Part shown: one piece after another, positions 20,430-30,982 of the stretch
How positions within the stretch are numbered: the first letter of the stretch is position 1
Layout of the letters: each line of letters opens with the position of its first letter
Source of the DNA: Tissierellia bacterium
Lineage (GTDB): Bacteria; Bacillota; Clostridia; Tissierellales; Tepidimicrobiaceae
Direction of reading: 5' to 3'
DNA: 64,000 nucleotides
Assembly (NCBI GenBank): GCA_012839745.1
Contig: DUMS01000002.1
Span: 32,537 to 96,536 of the forward strand
Made by a program: the position numbers and the translations under genes
Notes under the pieces: model-generated
Seen by the model: the letters and a program-made list of their open reading frames with translations, nothing else
What the model was told of the DNA's origin: nothing
Database searches by the model: none

Positions 20430-21104
20430 ATGATGAACATACTGATAGTTGACGATGAAAGGCTCATTGTAAAGGGGATTAAAAGCAGCTTGGAGGTACA
20501 GGGTTACAATGTATATACAGCATATACAGGGTATGAGGCACTTGATATCATAAGCAGGGAAAAAGTTGACTTTATAATACTTGATTTAATGCTTCCGGAT
20601 ATTGACGGCATGATGCTCTGCAAGAAAATAAGGGAAAACAATGATACTCCTATTATAATGCTTACTGCAAAGGACGGGGATTACGATAAAATACTGGGAT
20701 TTGAGCTGGGAGCTGACGATTACATGACAAAGCCTTTCAACATGCTGGAATTAATAGCCAGGATAAAGGCCATTTTAAGAAGGTCAGAATCAAACAAATC
20801 CCCTTCCACCATACAATTTAACGATCTGGTTATAAGCCATGAGGAAAGAAAGGTATATGTTAAAGGTGAAGAAGTAAATCTTACTCAAAAGGAATTTGAC
20901 ATGCTTTACCTAATGGCCAGAAATCCCGGAAGAGTATTTACACGGGAGGAGATTTTCAATCACATATGGAGCGAAGAACCTGTAGATGTAAGAACCATTG
21001 ATGTTCACATTAAAAATTTAAGGGAGAAAATTGAAGAAAACGCAAAGAAACCAAAATTTATCATGACCAAGTGGGGGGTTGGATACTATTTCAATAAGAG
21101 CTAA
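20430..21104 (+). CDS. OmpR-family response regulator
   Basis: DDERLIV..., winged-helix C-terminus EEPVDVRTIDVHIKNLREKIE. Confidence 0.92.
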   Translation: MMNILIVDDERLIVKGIKSSLEVQGYNVYTAYTGYEALDIISREKVDFIILDLMLPDIDGMMLCKKIRENNDTPIIMLTAKDGDYDKILGFELGADDYMTKPFNMLELIARIKAILRRSESNKSPSTIQFNDLVISHEERKVYVKGEEVNLTQKEFDMLYLMARNPGRVFTREEIFNHIWSEEPVDVRTIDVHIKNLREKIEENAKKPKFIMTKWGVGYYFNKS

Positions 21105-22488
21105 AATGCTTATAATATACAGCCTGATAATTTTGCTGACCTTTTCCGCATTCAGCATAATCATGTTAAACAACTACAGGAATACCCAGATAAGAAATGC
21201 AGAAATAAGATTATTCCAAACTGCCAACATAGTAGCTGACACCTATAAGGGAAACAGGGATGAAATGATATTTACAAGGATGATGGTAAGAAGCTATGGA
21301 AAACAGGCCAATGCAAGAATACTGATAATAAATACTGAAAGGGAAGTTATTGTTGATAATTACAATGACTATATAGGCAAAAAAATAAACAATGAAGAAA
21401 TAGCTAACAGCTTAAAGGGTAAATCAGCATCCAATGTATATGATCTAGGAAGTAAGGAAGTGCTTCAGCTTTCCGTTCCAATAATACTAAATGAATTTGG
21501 CAGGGATAAGATAATAGGTGCTGTCCTTTTGTCTGCTGATATGAGCTCAATAAACAGCAATGTCCGCGGACTCAGGAAGGATATGATTAAAATAGGTTCA
21601 ATAGGGCTTTTAATATCCCTTATGTTAACCATATTTGCAACACACAATTTTACAAAGCCTTTAAAAAAGCTAACCCTTGGAGTGGAGAAAATATCGGAAG
21701 GATATTTAGGATATACAATAGAAGGGAATAGAAAAGACGAATTTGGCAAGCTAATAGATACATTTAACAACATGAGCAGCACATTGAGCAATATAGAAAG
21801 GAATAGGAAAAGCTTTATTAACAGCATATCCCATGAACTGAAAACCCCTTTAACTTCAATAAAGGTTTTAATTGAATCCCTTTCCATTGGAAACAGAAAT
21901 ATAGATACCTATAGGGAATACCTTGAGGACATATACAGTGAAACGGAAAGGATGGAAAAGCTGGTAAACTACCTTATGAAATCCATTAAGCTGGAAGACA
22001 CCATCCTAAATATAAAGGAAGAGGATTTAAGCATAATACTTAGCGATACAGTAAAGCTTATAATACCATATGCAAACAGAAATAATGTAGATGTACATTT
22101 TAGGAATACCGAAAATATAAGAGTAAGATGTGACAAGGACAAAGTGAAAGAGATGATATTTAATCTGCTGGATAATTCCATAAAGTATAAAGATATCTGT
22201 AAGGAAAATAACTTTGTATCCATAGATTTAGAAAAAAGAAATAATACTGCTATCCTTAAAATAAAGGACAACGGGATAGGAATGGATGAGAATAATATTG
22301 ATAGCATATTCAATAGGGGGTTTAGAGTATTCGATGGGCAATTCATCGGAAATTCCAGAATAGAAGGCTATGGCATAGGGTTATCCATAGTAAAAAGCAT
22401 AATAGATAAACACGGATGGCATATTTCAGTTAAAAGCACTTTAGGTTCAGGTACCACATTTACAATAGAAATCCCTACAATTTCATAA
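21079..22488 (+). CDS. HAMP-containing sensor histidine kinase
   Basis: SISHELKTPLTSIK, DNGIGM, GYGIGLSIVKSI; start likely just downstream of the ORF start. Confidence 0.92.
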   Translation: MDTISIRAKMLIIYSLIILLTFSAFSIIMLNNYRNTQIRNAEIRLFQTANIVADTYKGNRDEMIFTRMMVRSYGKQANARILIINTEREVIVDNYNDYIGKKINNEEIANSLKGKSASNVYDLGSKEVLQLSVPIILNEFGRDKIIGAVLLSADMSSINSNVRGLRKDMIKIGSIGLLISLMLTIFATHNFTKPLKKLTLGVEKISEGYLGYTIEGNRKDEFGKLIDTFNNMSSTLSNIERNRKSFINSISHELKTPLTSIKVLIESLSIGNRNIDTYREYLEDIYSETERMEKLVNYLMKSIKLEDTILNIKEEDLSIILSDTVKLIIPYANRNNVDVHFRNTENIRVRCDKDKVKEMIFNLLDNSIKYKDICKENNFVSIDLEKRNNTAILKIKDNGIGMDENNIDSIFNRGFRVFDGQFIGNSRIEGYGIGLSIVKSIIDKHGWHISVKSTLGSGTTFTIEIPTIS

Positions 22489-22587
22489 ATATTTATCTTT
22501 TTCTTCATAATTTCTTAATATTTGTTTATTTTATCTTAATAAGCATTTTGTATAATAGTAGCAAACAGAGAAAGGAAGTGAAAAACC

Positions 22588-23187
22588 ATGAAAAAATATA
22601 TTGTCCTTTTACTTGCAACAGTTTTGGCAATCAGCATAATAGGCTGTGCAAAAAAAGATACTACTCCAAATGAGGATGTAGATATAGTTGACGAAGGCAA
22701 TGAAGATAATCAAAATGAGGAAAATGGAGAAAATGAAGTTATAGACCCTTCTCCAAATACTGAAAAAGCTGAAGTAACCCTTTATTTTGCAAACAAGGAT
22801 TACGTAGAAACTGGCGATGAAAGCTATGAGAAGCTTCTACCTGAAGTAAGAACCATAGAATATGGAAATATTCCATTGGAAGAAGCCATTGTAAGAGAGC
22901 TGATTAAAGGTCCTGAGTCCAGTGAGTTGACCACTTGCATACCCTCCAATGTAACCTTACTGGGGGTTGAAACTGCAGATGGAACCTGTTATGTAAACTT
23001 CTCACAAGAGGGCCTGTATGGAGGTTCACTGCAGGAGGACTTCACCATATCACAGATAGTAAACAGCCTATTGGAACTGGATAATGTGGATAGAGTACAG
23101 TTCCTAATAGATGGAGAAAAAGCAGAATCACTAATGGGGCATTTCACAATATCAGACCCCTTTGAAGAACCTTTATATAAAGAATAA
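22588..23187 (+). CDS. GerMN-domain lipoprotein
   Basis: Lipobox IIGCAKK; TLYFANKDYVETGDES...VNFSQE. Confidence 0.85.
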   Translation: MKKYIVLLLATVLAISIIGCAKKDTTPNEDVDIVDEGNEDNQNEENGENEVIDPSPNTEKAEVTLYFANKDYVETGDESYEKLLPEVRTIEYGNIPLEEAIVRELIKGPESSELTTCIPSNVTLLGVETADGTCYVNFSQEGLYGGSLQEDFTISQIVNSLLELDNVDRVQFLIDGEKAESLMGHFTISDPFEEPLYKE

Positions 23188-23210
23188 AACAGGCATTTGC
23201 CTGTTTTATT
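23183..23210. terminator. Bidirectional terminator
   Basis: AATAAAACAGGCA-tt-TGCCTGTTTTATT. Confidence 0.9.
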
Positions 23211-24090
23211 CATCATATTCATCTAAAAATGAGTATTTCTTATCATCCTTTATCCATCCCAGTATACAGTCCATATTTACATTTTCAGCTGCCCTGAATA
23301 TGGATATATCCACATTTACAAACTTTTTCTTAAGCTCCTCTATTAACTCCTTTATTTCATACCTCTTATTGCCTATTTTTTTTGCAGCTACCATACATGC
23401 ACAGTTTAGAGGCCATATACCACTGTAGTTTATAAATCTTTTTATATATTCCTCCTCTATAAGATACATAGGCCTTATGAGCTCAATGCCTTCATAGTTT
23501 TGAGACTTTAGCTTTGGCATCATGGTCTTAAAATTGCCAGCACACAACAGGTTAAGCATTGTGGTTTCTATGACGTCATTAAAATGGTGCCCTAAGGCGA
23601 GCTTGTTGCAGCCTAACTCCTTAGCCTTTCCATATAGTGCTCCACGTCTCATTCTTGCACACATATAGCAAGGGTAATCTCCTGCAATTCTGTCAGCTAC
23701 CTCAAATATGCCGGATTCAAATATTTTAACGGGGATATTCAAGTATTGGCAGTTCTCTTCCAAAAGTTTCCTTATATCCGGATGGTATCCGGGGTCCATG
23801 GCTATGAACTCCAGCTCAAAATTTGCATTCCCATGACGATGAAGTTCCTGAAACAGCTTGGCCATAAGAAGGCTATCCTTTCCTCCTGATATGGCAACAG
23901 CAATTCTATCTCCATCCTGTATTAGCTGGTAATCCTTTATGGCCTTTATAAACTTGCTCCAAAGCTGTTTTCTGTATTTCTTAATTATGCTTCTCTCTAT
24001 TTCAGCCAGTGGTTTTCTATCCTCCAATGGAATCAGCGTTTCGCAGCCATTACCTGCTAACCTGTTTTCTCTTTCAGACAATTTAATCAC
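23206..24090 (-). CDS. TtcA/TilS-like PP-loop ATPase (tRNA thiolation type)
   Basis: AISGGKDSLLMAKL, CYMCARMRRGALY, LGHHFNDVIETTML. Confidence 0.85.
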   Translation of the reverse strand: MIKLSERENRLAGNGCETLIPLEDRKPLAEIERSIIKKYRKQLWSKFIKAIKDYQLIQDGDRIAVAISGGKDSLLMAKLFQELHRHGNANFELEFIAMDPGYHPDIRKLLEENCQYLNIPVKIFESGIFEVADRIAGDYPCYMCARMRRGALYGKAKELGCNKLALGHHFNDVIETTMLNLLCAGNFKTMMPKLKSQNYEGIELIRPMYLIEEEYIKRFINYSGIWPLNCACMVAAKKIGNKRYEIKELIEELKKKFVNVDISIFRAAENVNMDCILGWIKDDKKYSFLDEYDE

Positions 24091-24200
24091 TCCATATTTA
24101 TAGTCTTTTATTATTATAGCATCATTATGAAAAAAATAAAGTGTTAATCCAATTACAAAACCAACGGTTCTTATTAATCCAAAAATCTTCCTAAAATAAA

Positions 24201-24236
24201 AGAGATCGTGAGCGCTAAATTCTACTCACGATCTCT
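24201..24236. terminator. 12-bp inverted repeat, likely terminator
   Basis: AGAGATCGTGAG...CTCACGATCTCT. Confidence 0.6.
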
Positions 24237-24441
24237 ATACCCTTTTTCTCCTGCTATTGCTTCATCTTTTATTTCATGCCTCATAGCTTCAAGGGATTGT
24301 AGCCTTCTTCTGTTTTTTTTTACATTATCTTTTCTGTAATCTGGCTTCGGAGTTGGGATTTTCCTTATTTGCTTCGTCTCTTTTATGGTATAAGGGTCAT
24401 TATTTATTATATCTAAAAATGAATTTTTTATACCTGATTGA

Positions 24442-25245
24442 TTAAGCTACCAATAGGAGACTCAATGCCATAACAGCCATTCCTCCAACTAATCCATATA
24501 TTGCAATATGGTGTTCTCCATATTTTTCAGCAGTTGGCAAAAGCTCATCCAGGGATATATATACCATTATTCCTGCTACAGCAGCAAATATAATTCCAAA
24601 TATTACATCGTTAATAAAATTCATCAATACTGTATATCCTATTATTGCACCTAAAGGTTCTGAAAGTCCTGAAAAAAAGGAATTTAAGAAAGCCTTTTTC
24701 CTGTTTCCTGTGGCATAGTATATTGGCACTGATACTGCTATTCCTTCTGGAATATTATGTATTGCTATTGCAATTGCAATACTTATTCCTAATGTAGGGT
24801 CTTGTACTGAGCTTATAAAGGTTGCCAAACCCTCCGGAAAGTTATGAATTGCTATAGCCAGAGCTGAAAAAAGTCCCATTCTCATTAGTTCAGATTCATT
24901 TTCCTCTTTTGTTTCTCCCATTTCTTCTACATCCCGCCATTCATGAGGGTTTTCATTGCTTGGTATTACTTTATCTATTATTCCCATAATAATTATTCCT
25001 GCAAAAAATGCTATAACCGTATACCAATATCCTTTATGCGGACCATATACCAACTCTAAGGAGTTTCGGGCTTTAGCAAATATCTCTATAAATGAAACGT
25101 ATATCATTACACCTGCAGAAAACCCTAAGGCAGCAGACAGAAACTTCTTATTGGTTTGTTTGGTGAAGAAAGCCAACAGGCTGCCTATTCCTGTTGATAG
25201 ACCTGCAAATAGAGTTAATAAAAAAGCTAAAGCTACATTATTCAT
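24442..25245 (-). CDS. ZIP-family metal transporter (ZupT-like)
   Basis: AIAIHNFPEGLATF and IAIAIHNIPEGIAVSVPIYYATG. Confidence 0.92.
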   Translation of the reverse strand: MNNVALAFLLTLFAGLSTGIGSLLAFFTKQTNKKFLSAALGFSAGVMIYVSFIEIFAKARNSLELVYGPHKGYWYTVIAFFAGIIIMGIIDKVIPSNENPHEWRDVEEMGETKEENESELMRMGLFSALAIAIHNFPEGLATFISSVQDPTLGISIAIAIAIHNIPEGIAVSVPIYYATGNRKKAFLNSFFSGLSEPLGAIIGYTVLMNFINDVIFGIIFAAVAGIMVYISLDELLPTAEKYGEHHIAIYGLVGGMAVMALSLLLVA

Positions 25246-25365
25246 CCAGACTCATCACCTCTTTTGACCCACTATTATGGCTAATACTTATGGATATTAA
25301 TGCTTTGTATTATATATACCCATAATTCAGCCTTTATGCAATTTATAGTATTATTAATAAAAAAA

Positions 25366-25390
25366 TAGGCTGAGAGAGCCTCTCAGTCTA
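25366..25390 (-). terminator. Terminator of the SDR/KASIII operon
   Basis: TAGACTGAGAG-gct-CTCTCAGCCTA followed by TTTTTTT on the minus strand. Confidence 0.75.
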
Positions 25391-25425
25391 TTATATTCTA
25401 AATATAAAGCTTTGTGTATTCAGAT

Positions 25426-26166
25426 TTATAAAACAACCCCTCCATCAACACTTAGGACTGCTCCTGTAATAAAGCTGGCTTCATCAGAGGCCAGGAATAG
25501 ATATGCATTTGCCACTTCCTCTGGAGTGCCCAGCCTCCTCAGTAAGGCTTTTTCCTTCATCATATTCAGTACATTTTCAGGCATCTTTTCTACCATAGGT
25601 GTTGAAATAAACCCAGGTGCTACAGCGTTTACCCTTATATTCTTTTTTCCCAATTCCTTTGCCCAGGTTTTAGTCATTCCTATTACGCCCCATTTGGATG
25701 CAGCATAATTTGTCTGCCCAAAATTGCCATAAAGCCCTACTACACTGGCTGCATTAAGAATTACTCCGCTTTCCCTCTGTGCCATGTGTTTTGCTATTAT
25801 CTGCCCGCAATTGAATGTTCCCTTGAGGTTGATATCTATAACTCTATCCCATTGTTCCTCGGTCATCTTCATCAATGTTGCATCCATTGTTATTCCTGCA
25901 TTATTTATAAGTATATCTATCTTATGAAACTCTTCTAATATGCTATTCACAGTATTTTCTATCTGCTTCCTGTCTGTAACATCAACCTTATAGGCCTTCC
26001 CTGTTCCACCTGCACTTTTTATTTCTTCAACTGTTTTTTCTGCCTCATCCAAGTTTATATCCCAAACTATTACTTTTGCACCCTCCTCTGCAAACCTGAG
26101 GGCTGTGGCCCTTCCTATTCCGCTGCCTCCGCCTGTAATAATGGCTACCTTATCAATTAATCTCAT
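25426..26166 (-). CDS. SDR oxidoreductase, FabG-like
   Basis: TGGGSGIGRATA, NNAG, YAASKWGVIGM. Confidence 0.9.
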   Translation of the reverse strand: MRLIDKVAIITGGGSGIGRATALRFAEEGAKVIVWDINLDEAEKTVEEIKSAGGTGKAYKVDVTDRKQIENTVNSILEEFHKIDILINNAGITMDATLMKMTEEQWDRVIDINLKGTFNCGQIIAKHMAQRESGVILNAASVVGLYGNFGQTNYAASKWGVIGMTKTWAKELGKKNIRVNAVAPGFISTPMVEKMPENVLNMMKEKALLRRLGTPEEVANAYLFLASDEASFITGAVLSVDGGVVL

Positions 26167-27178
26167 TATAATCACCCCACCTTATAGTTGTTGCTGCCCA
26201 GGTATATCCTGTACCTGCTCCTAGCATTACTACTATATCTCCATCCTTTATCCTATTTAATTTCTTGCCCTGAACAACGCTTATGAAAGCATCCGCTGAC
26301 TGGCAATGGCCATAATCCTCAAGTACATAGGAGTTTTCCTCTGTCAAATTAAACTTCTCCAATATATTTAATAATATTGACCTCTTCATGAATATAGGAG
26401 CTATAAAATCTATGTCCTTGACAGAGTAGCCGCTTTTCTCAACAGATTTAGTAATCACAGATATAAAATTATTTATTGTTATAGGGTCAAGCCTTTCCTT
26501 CATGGATTTAGGATCCCTTACATCCAGCATTATTGGACCGTCATCAGCTAATTTATAATTAACTATCCTGTTTCCAATGTTATAAACCGCTACATCTTCA
26601 GCAAAGCTTCCATCTGTTATCATATGAGTTCCCAGTATAATATTTTTCTTGTATCCTTTCTGCAGCAATACTGCAGCTGCACCATCACCAAAGTTAAACA
26701 TAAATCTTGACCTTTCATTTTGATAGTTAATCAAATAGGTTTCCTTGGATGAAGATACCAGTAGCACATTGTTTATATCCGGATCGTTTAGCATTATGCT
26801 TTTCAATATCTGCAGTGAAATAACTCCAGCAGAACACAGGGAATGTATTTCAAAGGCATTTGCATTTTTGGCACCAATCTCATGCTGTATTTTAGCAGCC
26901 ATATTCATTAAGTAATAATCCTTGTACTCGCTTCCGCAATATACTACTAAATCCAAATCCATAGGATTAAAATTCTTCAATATTTTCTGGCATGCTTTAA
27001 TAGCCATGTCCGATACTGTTTCATCAGCTTTCGCCCTATGCTTTTGTTTTATTCCAAATTTGTTTTCTATAACTTCTCTGGGGATACCAGTTTTTTTGGC
27101 AATTGTCTGACTATCCTCTGTTCCTTCCGGCACGTATATTTGAATATCCCTGATGCCAACAATTCTGCTATAACTCAT
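26153..27178 (-). CDS. KASIII/FabH-like thiolase-fold enzyme with atypical catalytic motifs
   Basis: HSLCSAGVISL nucleophile Cys, FGDGAAAVLL, C-term GAGTGYTWAATTIRW. Confidence 0.85.
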   Translation of the reverse strand: MSYSRIVGIRDIQIYVPEGTEDSQTIAKKTGIPREVIENKFGIKQKHRAKADETVSDMAIKACQKILKNFNPMDLDLVVYCGSEYKDYYLMNMAAKIQHEIGAKNANAFEIHSLCSAGVISLQILKSIMLNDPDINNVLLVSSSKETYLINYQNERSRFMFNFGDGAAAVLLQKGYKKNIILGTHMITDGSFAEDVAVYNIGNRIVNYKLADDGPIMLDVRDPKSMKERLDPITINNFISVITKSVEKSGYSVKDIDFIAPIFMKRSILLNILEKFNLTEENSYVLEDYGHCQSADAFISVVQGKKLNRIKDGDIVVMLGAGTGYTWAATTIRWGDYNEIN

Positions 27179-27193
27179 TTGATATCCTCCTCA

Positions 27194-28759
27194 TCAGTCT
27201 ATTTTACCGTATAGCTCTTTTACTTTTGTCAGTTCAATCTTACCTACACTGTTTTTTGGTATTTCCTGTACAAATTCAATATACTTAGGTATTTTATAGC
27301 CAGCTAATTGTTCCTTTAACCTGGATATAATATCTTCCTTTGTAATAGTCATATTAGGCTTTAATGATATTACTGCTTTGCCTACTTCTCCCCATTTTTC
27401 ATCTGGTACGCTGATTACACAGACTTCATGAACTTCAGGAATACTATAAATGGCATTTTCCACTTCAGCAGGAAATACATTTTCTCCACCGCTAATGAAC
27501 ATATTCTTCTTTCTGCCCACTATATAGTAATATCCGTCCTTATCCTTCATTGCCATATCTCCGCTGTAGACCCAGCCATCTATTAAAGTCTTATTGGTTT
27601 CTTCCTGGTTATCCCAATATCCTGAGAATATCTGAGGCCCGCTCCAGATCAGCTCTCCAATTTCACCTTCTCCTACTTCATTTCCGTTATCATCTACTAT
27701 TTTTACTCCAGTTAAGTACATAGGTTTGCCGACAGATCCATGTTTCTCCCTCATGTCATCAAAGTTCATGAATTCAGCTGGAGCAGACAGGTTGTTTGGT
27801 CCTGCTTCTGTCATTCCATATCCTAATATGAATCTAACTCCTTTTTTCCAAAACTTCTCCATGATGTTTATTGGAGTAGGTGCTGCTCCAGCCATAACCC
27901 ATCTTAAGGAAGAAAAATCCGTTTTATCAAATTCAGGCAGATCAGTCATCATTCTGTAAATAGTAGCTGCTCCAAAGGAAAATGTTGTTTTTTCCCTTTC
28001 TATTACCTCCAGTGATAGTTTAGGGTCAAATTGCTTATTTATAATTATTCTGCCGCCGGCATGGAGTAATGGCAATGTCAATAGGTTCCATCCTCCTGTG
28101 TGGAATAAAGGCAACAGTATATGGGCGCTGTCCATATGGGAAATACCCCAGGTTATAATCTCATTTACTGAATTAAACAGCATAGCCCTATGGGATAGCA
28201 TTGCTCCTTTAGGTATTCCAGTAGTACCTCCCGTATGAATTATCAAATGGATATCCTCCAAATCCAAATCTTCACAGCATACAGGTGAATTATCAGCATA
28301 TTCCATGATATCCTCATAATCTATATCCTTGCTGCTTTTTGGGCTTTTTAAATCATCCCTGAGAACAACATAATAGTCCACATTGCAGTTTTCCTTTATC
28401 TTTTCTATCTTCTCTTCGAAAACATCTTCATATACTAATACCTTTGGCTTTTCTTTATTTATAAGCTGGCACAATTCCCTTTCAGACAATCTGGCGTTAT
28501 ATGGAACAAATATTGTTCCAGTTTTACCTGTAGCATAATATGCATCTATTAATTCCACTCTGTTTCTGGATAAATATGCTACTCTATCGCCTTTCTTTAC
28601 TCCCATTTCCTTTACCATGTAATTGGCAAGTATATTAGCTCTGTTGTCCAAGTCCTTAAATGTATACCTTAAATTATTGTCCAGATCAAAAACTGCCTCT
28701 TTATCTGGAGATATTCTCTGCCTAAAATATGAATAATTACCTATCCAACTAAAACCCAT
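27194..28759 (-). CDS. AMP-dependent acyl-CoA/carboxylate ligase
   Basis: HTGGTTGIPKGAMLSH, GYGMTEAG, GWVYSGDMAMKD, PKNSVGKIELTK. Confidence 0.93.
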   Translation of the reverse strand: MGFSWIGNYSYFRQRISPDKEAVFDLDNNLRYTFKDLDNRANILANYMVKEMGVKKGDRVAYLSRNRVELIDAYYATGKTGTIFVPYNARLSERELCQLINKEKPKVLVYEDVFEEKIEKIKENCNVDYYVVLRDDLKSPKSSKDIDYEDIMEYADNSPVCCEDLDLEDIHLIIHTGGTTGIPKGAMLSHRAMLFNSVNEIITWGISHMDSAHILLPLFHTGGWNLLTLPLLHAGGRIIINKQFDPKLSLEVIEREKTTFSFGAATIYRMMTDLPEFDKTDFSSLRWVMAGAAPTPINIMEKFWKKGVRFILGYGMTEAGPNNLSAPAEFMNFDDMREKHGSVGKPMYLTGVKIVDDNGNEVGEGEIGELIWSGPQIFSGYWDNQEETNKTLIDGWVYSGDMAMKDKDGYYYIVGRKKNMFISGGENVFPAEVENAIYSIPEVHEVCVISVPDEKWGEVGKAVISLKPNMTITKEDIISRLKEQLAGYKIPKYIEFVQEIPKNSVGKIELTKVKELYGKID

Positions 28760-28783
28760 GCTAACTCCCCCTTTTCAAATAAC

Positions 28784-29398
28784 CTACTTATTCAGCTGTT
28801 TTATTAGATAAGCCATATTTGATCCAAGATGCTCTACTATTCCAATTCCTTCCTTATCATTTTCTCCGTTTATCTTTCCTCCTGAACCAGCCACTCCAAC
28901 ATTCCAGTAATGGGACCCTACTACAATACAGTCATTGACTGTAGCCCATAATAAAAGCTGTGAAAAGGCAAAAGTATGCCCTGTTCTTCTGGCTACAGTA
29001 ATTGGTGCTACTACCTTTCGTGAGAAGGCAGTGCCTTTCCAATTATAGCTGTTTTCTCCTTCTACCATTTCATTTGCAATCCATCTGCATAGAAAACCTG
29101 CTCTATCCAACAGGCATTTCAGTTTAGGAGTAATAGAGGCGTGGTATACAGGAGAGCTTAGTATTATTCCATCAGCCTCAATCATCTTCTGGAATATCTC
29201 CTGGAAATCGTCCTTTATAGCACATTCCCTTTTTTCTACGCACGCATAACATCCTGTACATTCAGAAATATTCTTGTCCCTAAGGGATATGAATTCAGTT
29301 TCTATGCCTTCTTTTTCTAAAACATCCAATGCTAGCCTTGTAAAATATTCCGTATTACCTCCCTGTCTTGGACTACCGCATATACCTATGACTTTCAT
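28784..29398 (-). CDS. NAD(P)H-dependent FMN reductase/flavodoxin family
   Basis: GICGSPRQGGNTEYF, CTGCYACVEKRECAIKDDF, LSSPVYHAS. Confidence 0.9.
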   Translation of the reverse strand: MKVIGICGSPRQGGNTEYFTRLALDVLEKEGIETEFISLRDKNISECTGCYACVEKRECAIKDDFQEIFQKMIEADGIILSSPVYHASITPKLKCLLDRAGFLCRWIANEMVEGENSYNWKGTAFSRKVVAPITVARRTGHTFAFSQLLLWATVNDCIVVGSHYWNVGVAGSGGKINGENDKEGIGIVEHLGSNMAYLIKQLNK

Positions 29399-29423
29399 AA
29401 GACCCCTCCTATTCGTTGTTATT

Positions 29424-29457
29424 AGGACAACCTATTACAAGCTGTAATAAGTTGTCC
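29424..29457. repeat. Long inverted repeat between symporter and flavodoxin genes
   Basis: GGACAACcTATTACA-agc-TGTAATAaGTTGTCC. Confidence 0.6.
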
Positions 29458-29467
29458 CCTTTATATT

Positions 29468-30982
29468 CTATAAATCTATTACCATCTTAACCTTTTCATC
29501 AAGGTCTTCGCCAGTAGCTCCTTTTGTAAAGAATGATACTACAACTGTTACCAGTATAGAAGCTGTAATTACATTTACATACCATGGAACACTTCCGGGC
29601 CATTTAAATCCGCTTCTATCCAGTATCAAAGAAACTATATTCAATATTAATGAAACCACTAATCCGCTCAAAACCCCTTCACTGGTAGCTCTATCCCATA
29701 ATAATCCTATTACAAATACAGGGAATGTTGCAGACATCAAGGTACCCCAGCCAAAAGAGCCTAAAATAGCCACCATGTTACCACTTGTCAATGAGAATAT
29801 TATGGAAAGTATTCCAATTACAAATATAAATATCCTGGAAGCATTTATTTGTTTTTGTGGTGATATCTTTATACCTAATGCACTTGGTAAATCTCTGGCT
29901 ATTATATTTGCTGACAGCGTCAGGAACATACTGGCTGTAGACATGGAAGCAGCTAATATGGCAGCATATACAAATAATTGAGCATATAGTCCTAAATAAT
30001 CAGCAAATGCAAATATTGCAGTATCCGGATTAGCCAATGGAGGAATTAAACCTTTTCCAACTAAAAACAGAACACCATAAGCAACAACTACAGCCATAAA
30101 TCCTACTACCATATGAGAAAGGGATGCGTACAATCCCAGCTTAGGCATATCCTTTGGGTCCTTTAAAGCATACATCCTGGTTAACACTTGAGGCTGTCCA
30201 ACAGTACCAAGTATTGGTATTAGCATCCAGGTCATTGCCACAGATCTAGGCATTATTCCCCAAGCATCCAAAAATCCTGCATTAAATTCCTTAACTATTT
30301 CACCGCTGGCAACAGTACCCGCAGTAGCAGCTACCTTCAATACCTCTCCAAATCCCCCTGTCATGCTGAAAAATGCTATTATTATTATAATACCTGCTAT
30401 AACCATAACAAATCCCTGAAATGCCTGAGTTAAAACTCCGCCTACTTCTCCGCTCAATGCTGTATATAATATTAGAATTCCAAATATAACGAATCCTGCA
30501 ATCATAGGGCTTAGCCCCAGCAGATGTGAAAACAGTTCAGAGCCAGCTTTTATCTGGGAAGCTAAATATGCAATGCTGCCAATGAAAATAATTATTGACA
30601 TTAATATTTTTATCCACTTGTTATTGTTGTACCTTAGGTCAGAAATATCTCCTAAACTTGCAACCGTACCAACTTCTGCCATAGCTCTGATTTTTTTGCC
30701 CAGGATTATGTATGCCATGGCAAAAGCTGCAGAGGATAACATCCAGTAAGTCATTGCATTACCCGATGAGTAAAGTATTCCTGGAATTCCAACTATTGCA
30801 AAAGCGCTGGCTACAGCAGCCATAGATGAAAAACCCACTATAAAAGGTCCGAACAATCCGGTGCTTCCAAAATATAGCTCTGCAGTTGTTGCCTTTTTCT
30901 TTGCCCACCACCCAATTAGGAAGGAAATCACAATCATGCCCAAAGAAAACAGAGTAATTAATATTTTAGCACCATTTGTCAT
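29468..30982 (-). CDS. Sodium:solute symporter (SSS family)
   Basis: 13-TM-like sequence with GFSSMAAVASAFAIVGIPG and ASMSTASMFLTLSANIIARDL. Confidence 0.9.
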   Translation of the reverse strand: MTNGAKILITLFSLGMIVISFLIGWWAKKKATTAELYFGSTGLFGPFIVGFSSMAAVASAFAIVGIPGILYSSGNAMTYWMLSSAAFAMAYIILGKKIRAMAEVGTVASLGDISDLRYNNNKWIKILMSIIIFIGSIAYLASQIKAGSELFSHLLGLSPMIAGFVIFGILILYTALSGEVGGVLTQAFQGFVMVIAGIIIIIAFFSMTGGFGEVLKVAATAGTVASGEIVKEFNAGFLDAWGIMPRSVAMTWMLIPILGTVGQPQVLTRMYALKDPKDMPKLGLYASLSHMVVGFMAVVVAYGVLFLVGKGLIPPLANPDTAIFAFADYLGLYAQLFVYAAILAASMSTASMFLTLSANIIARDLPSALGIKISPQKQINASRIFIFVIGILSIIFSLTSGNMVAILGSFGWGTLMSATFPVFVIGLLWDRATSEGVLSGLVVSLILNIVSLILDRSGFKWPGSVPWYVNVITASILVTVVVSFFTKGATGEDLDEKVKMVIDL

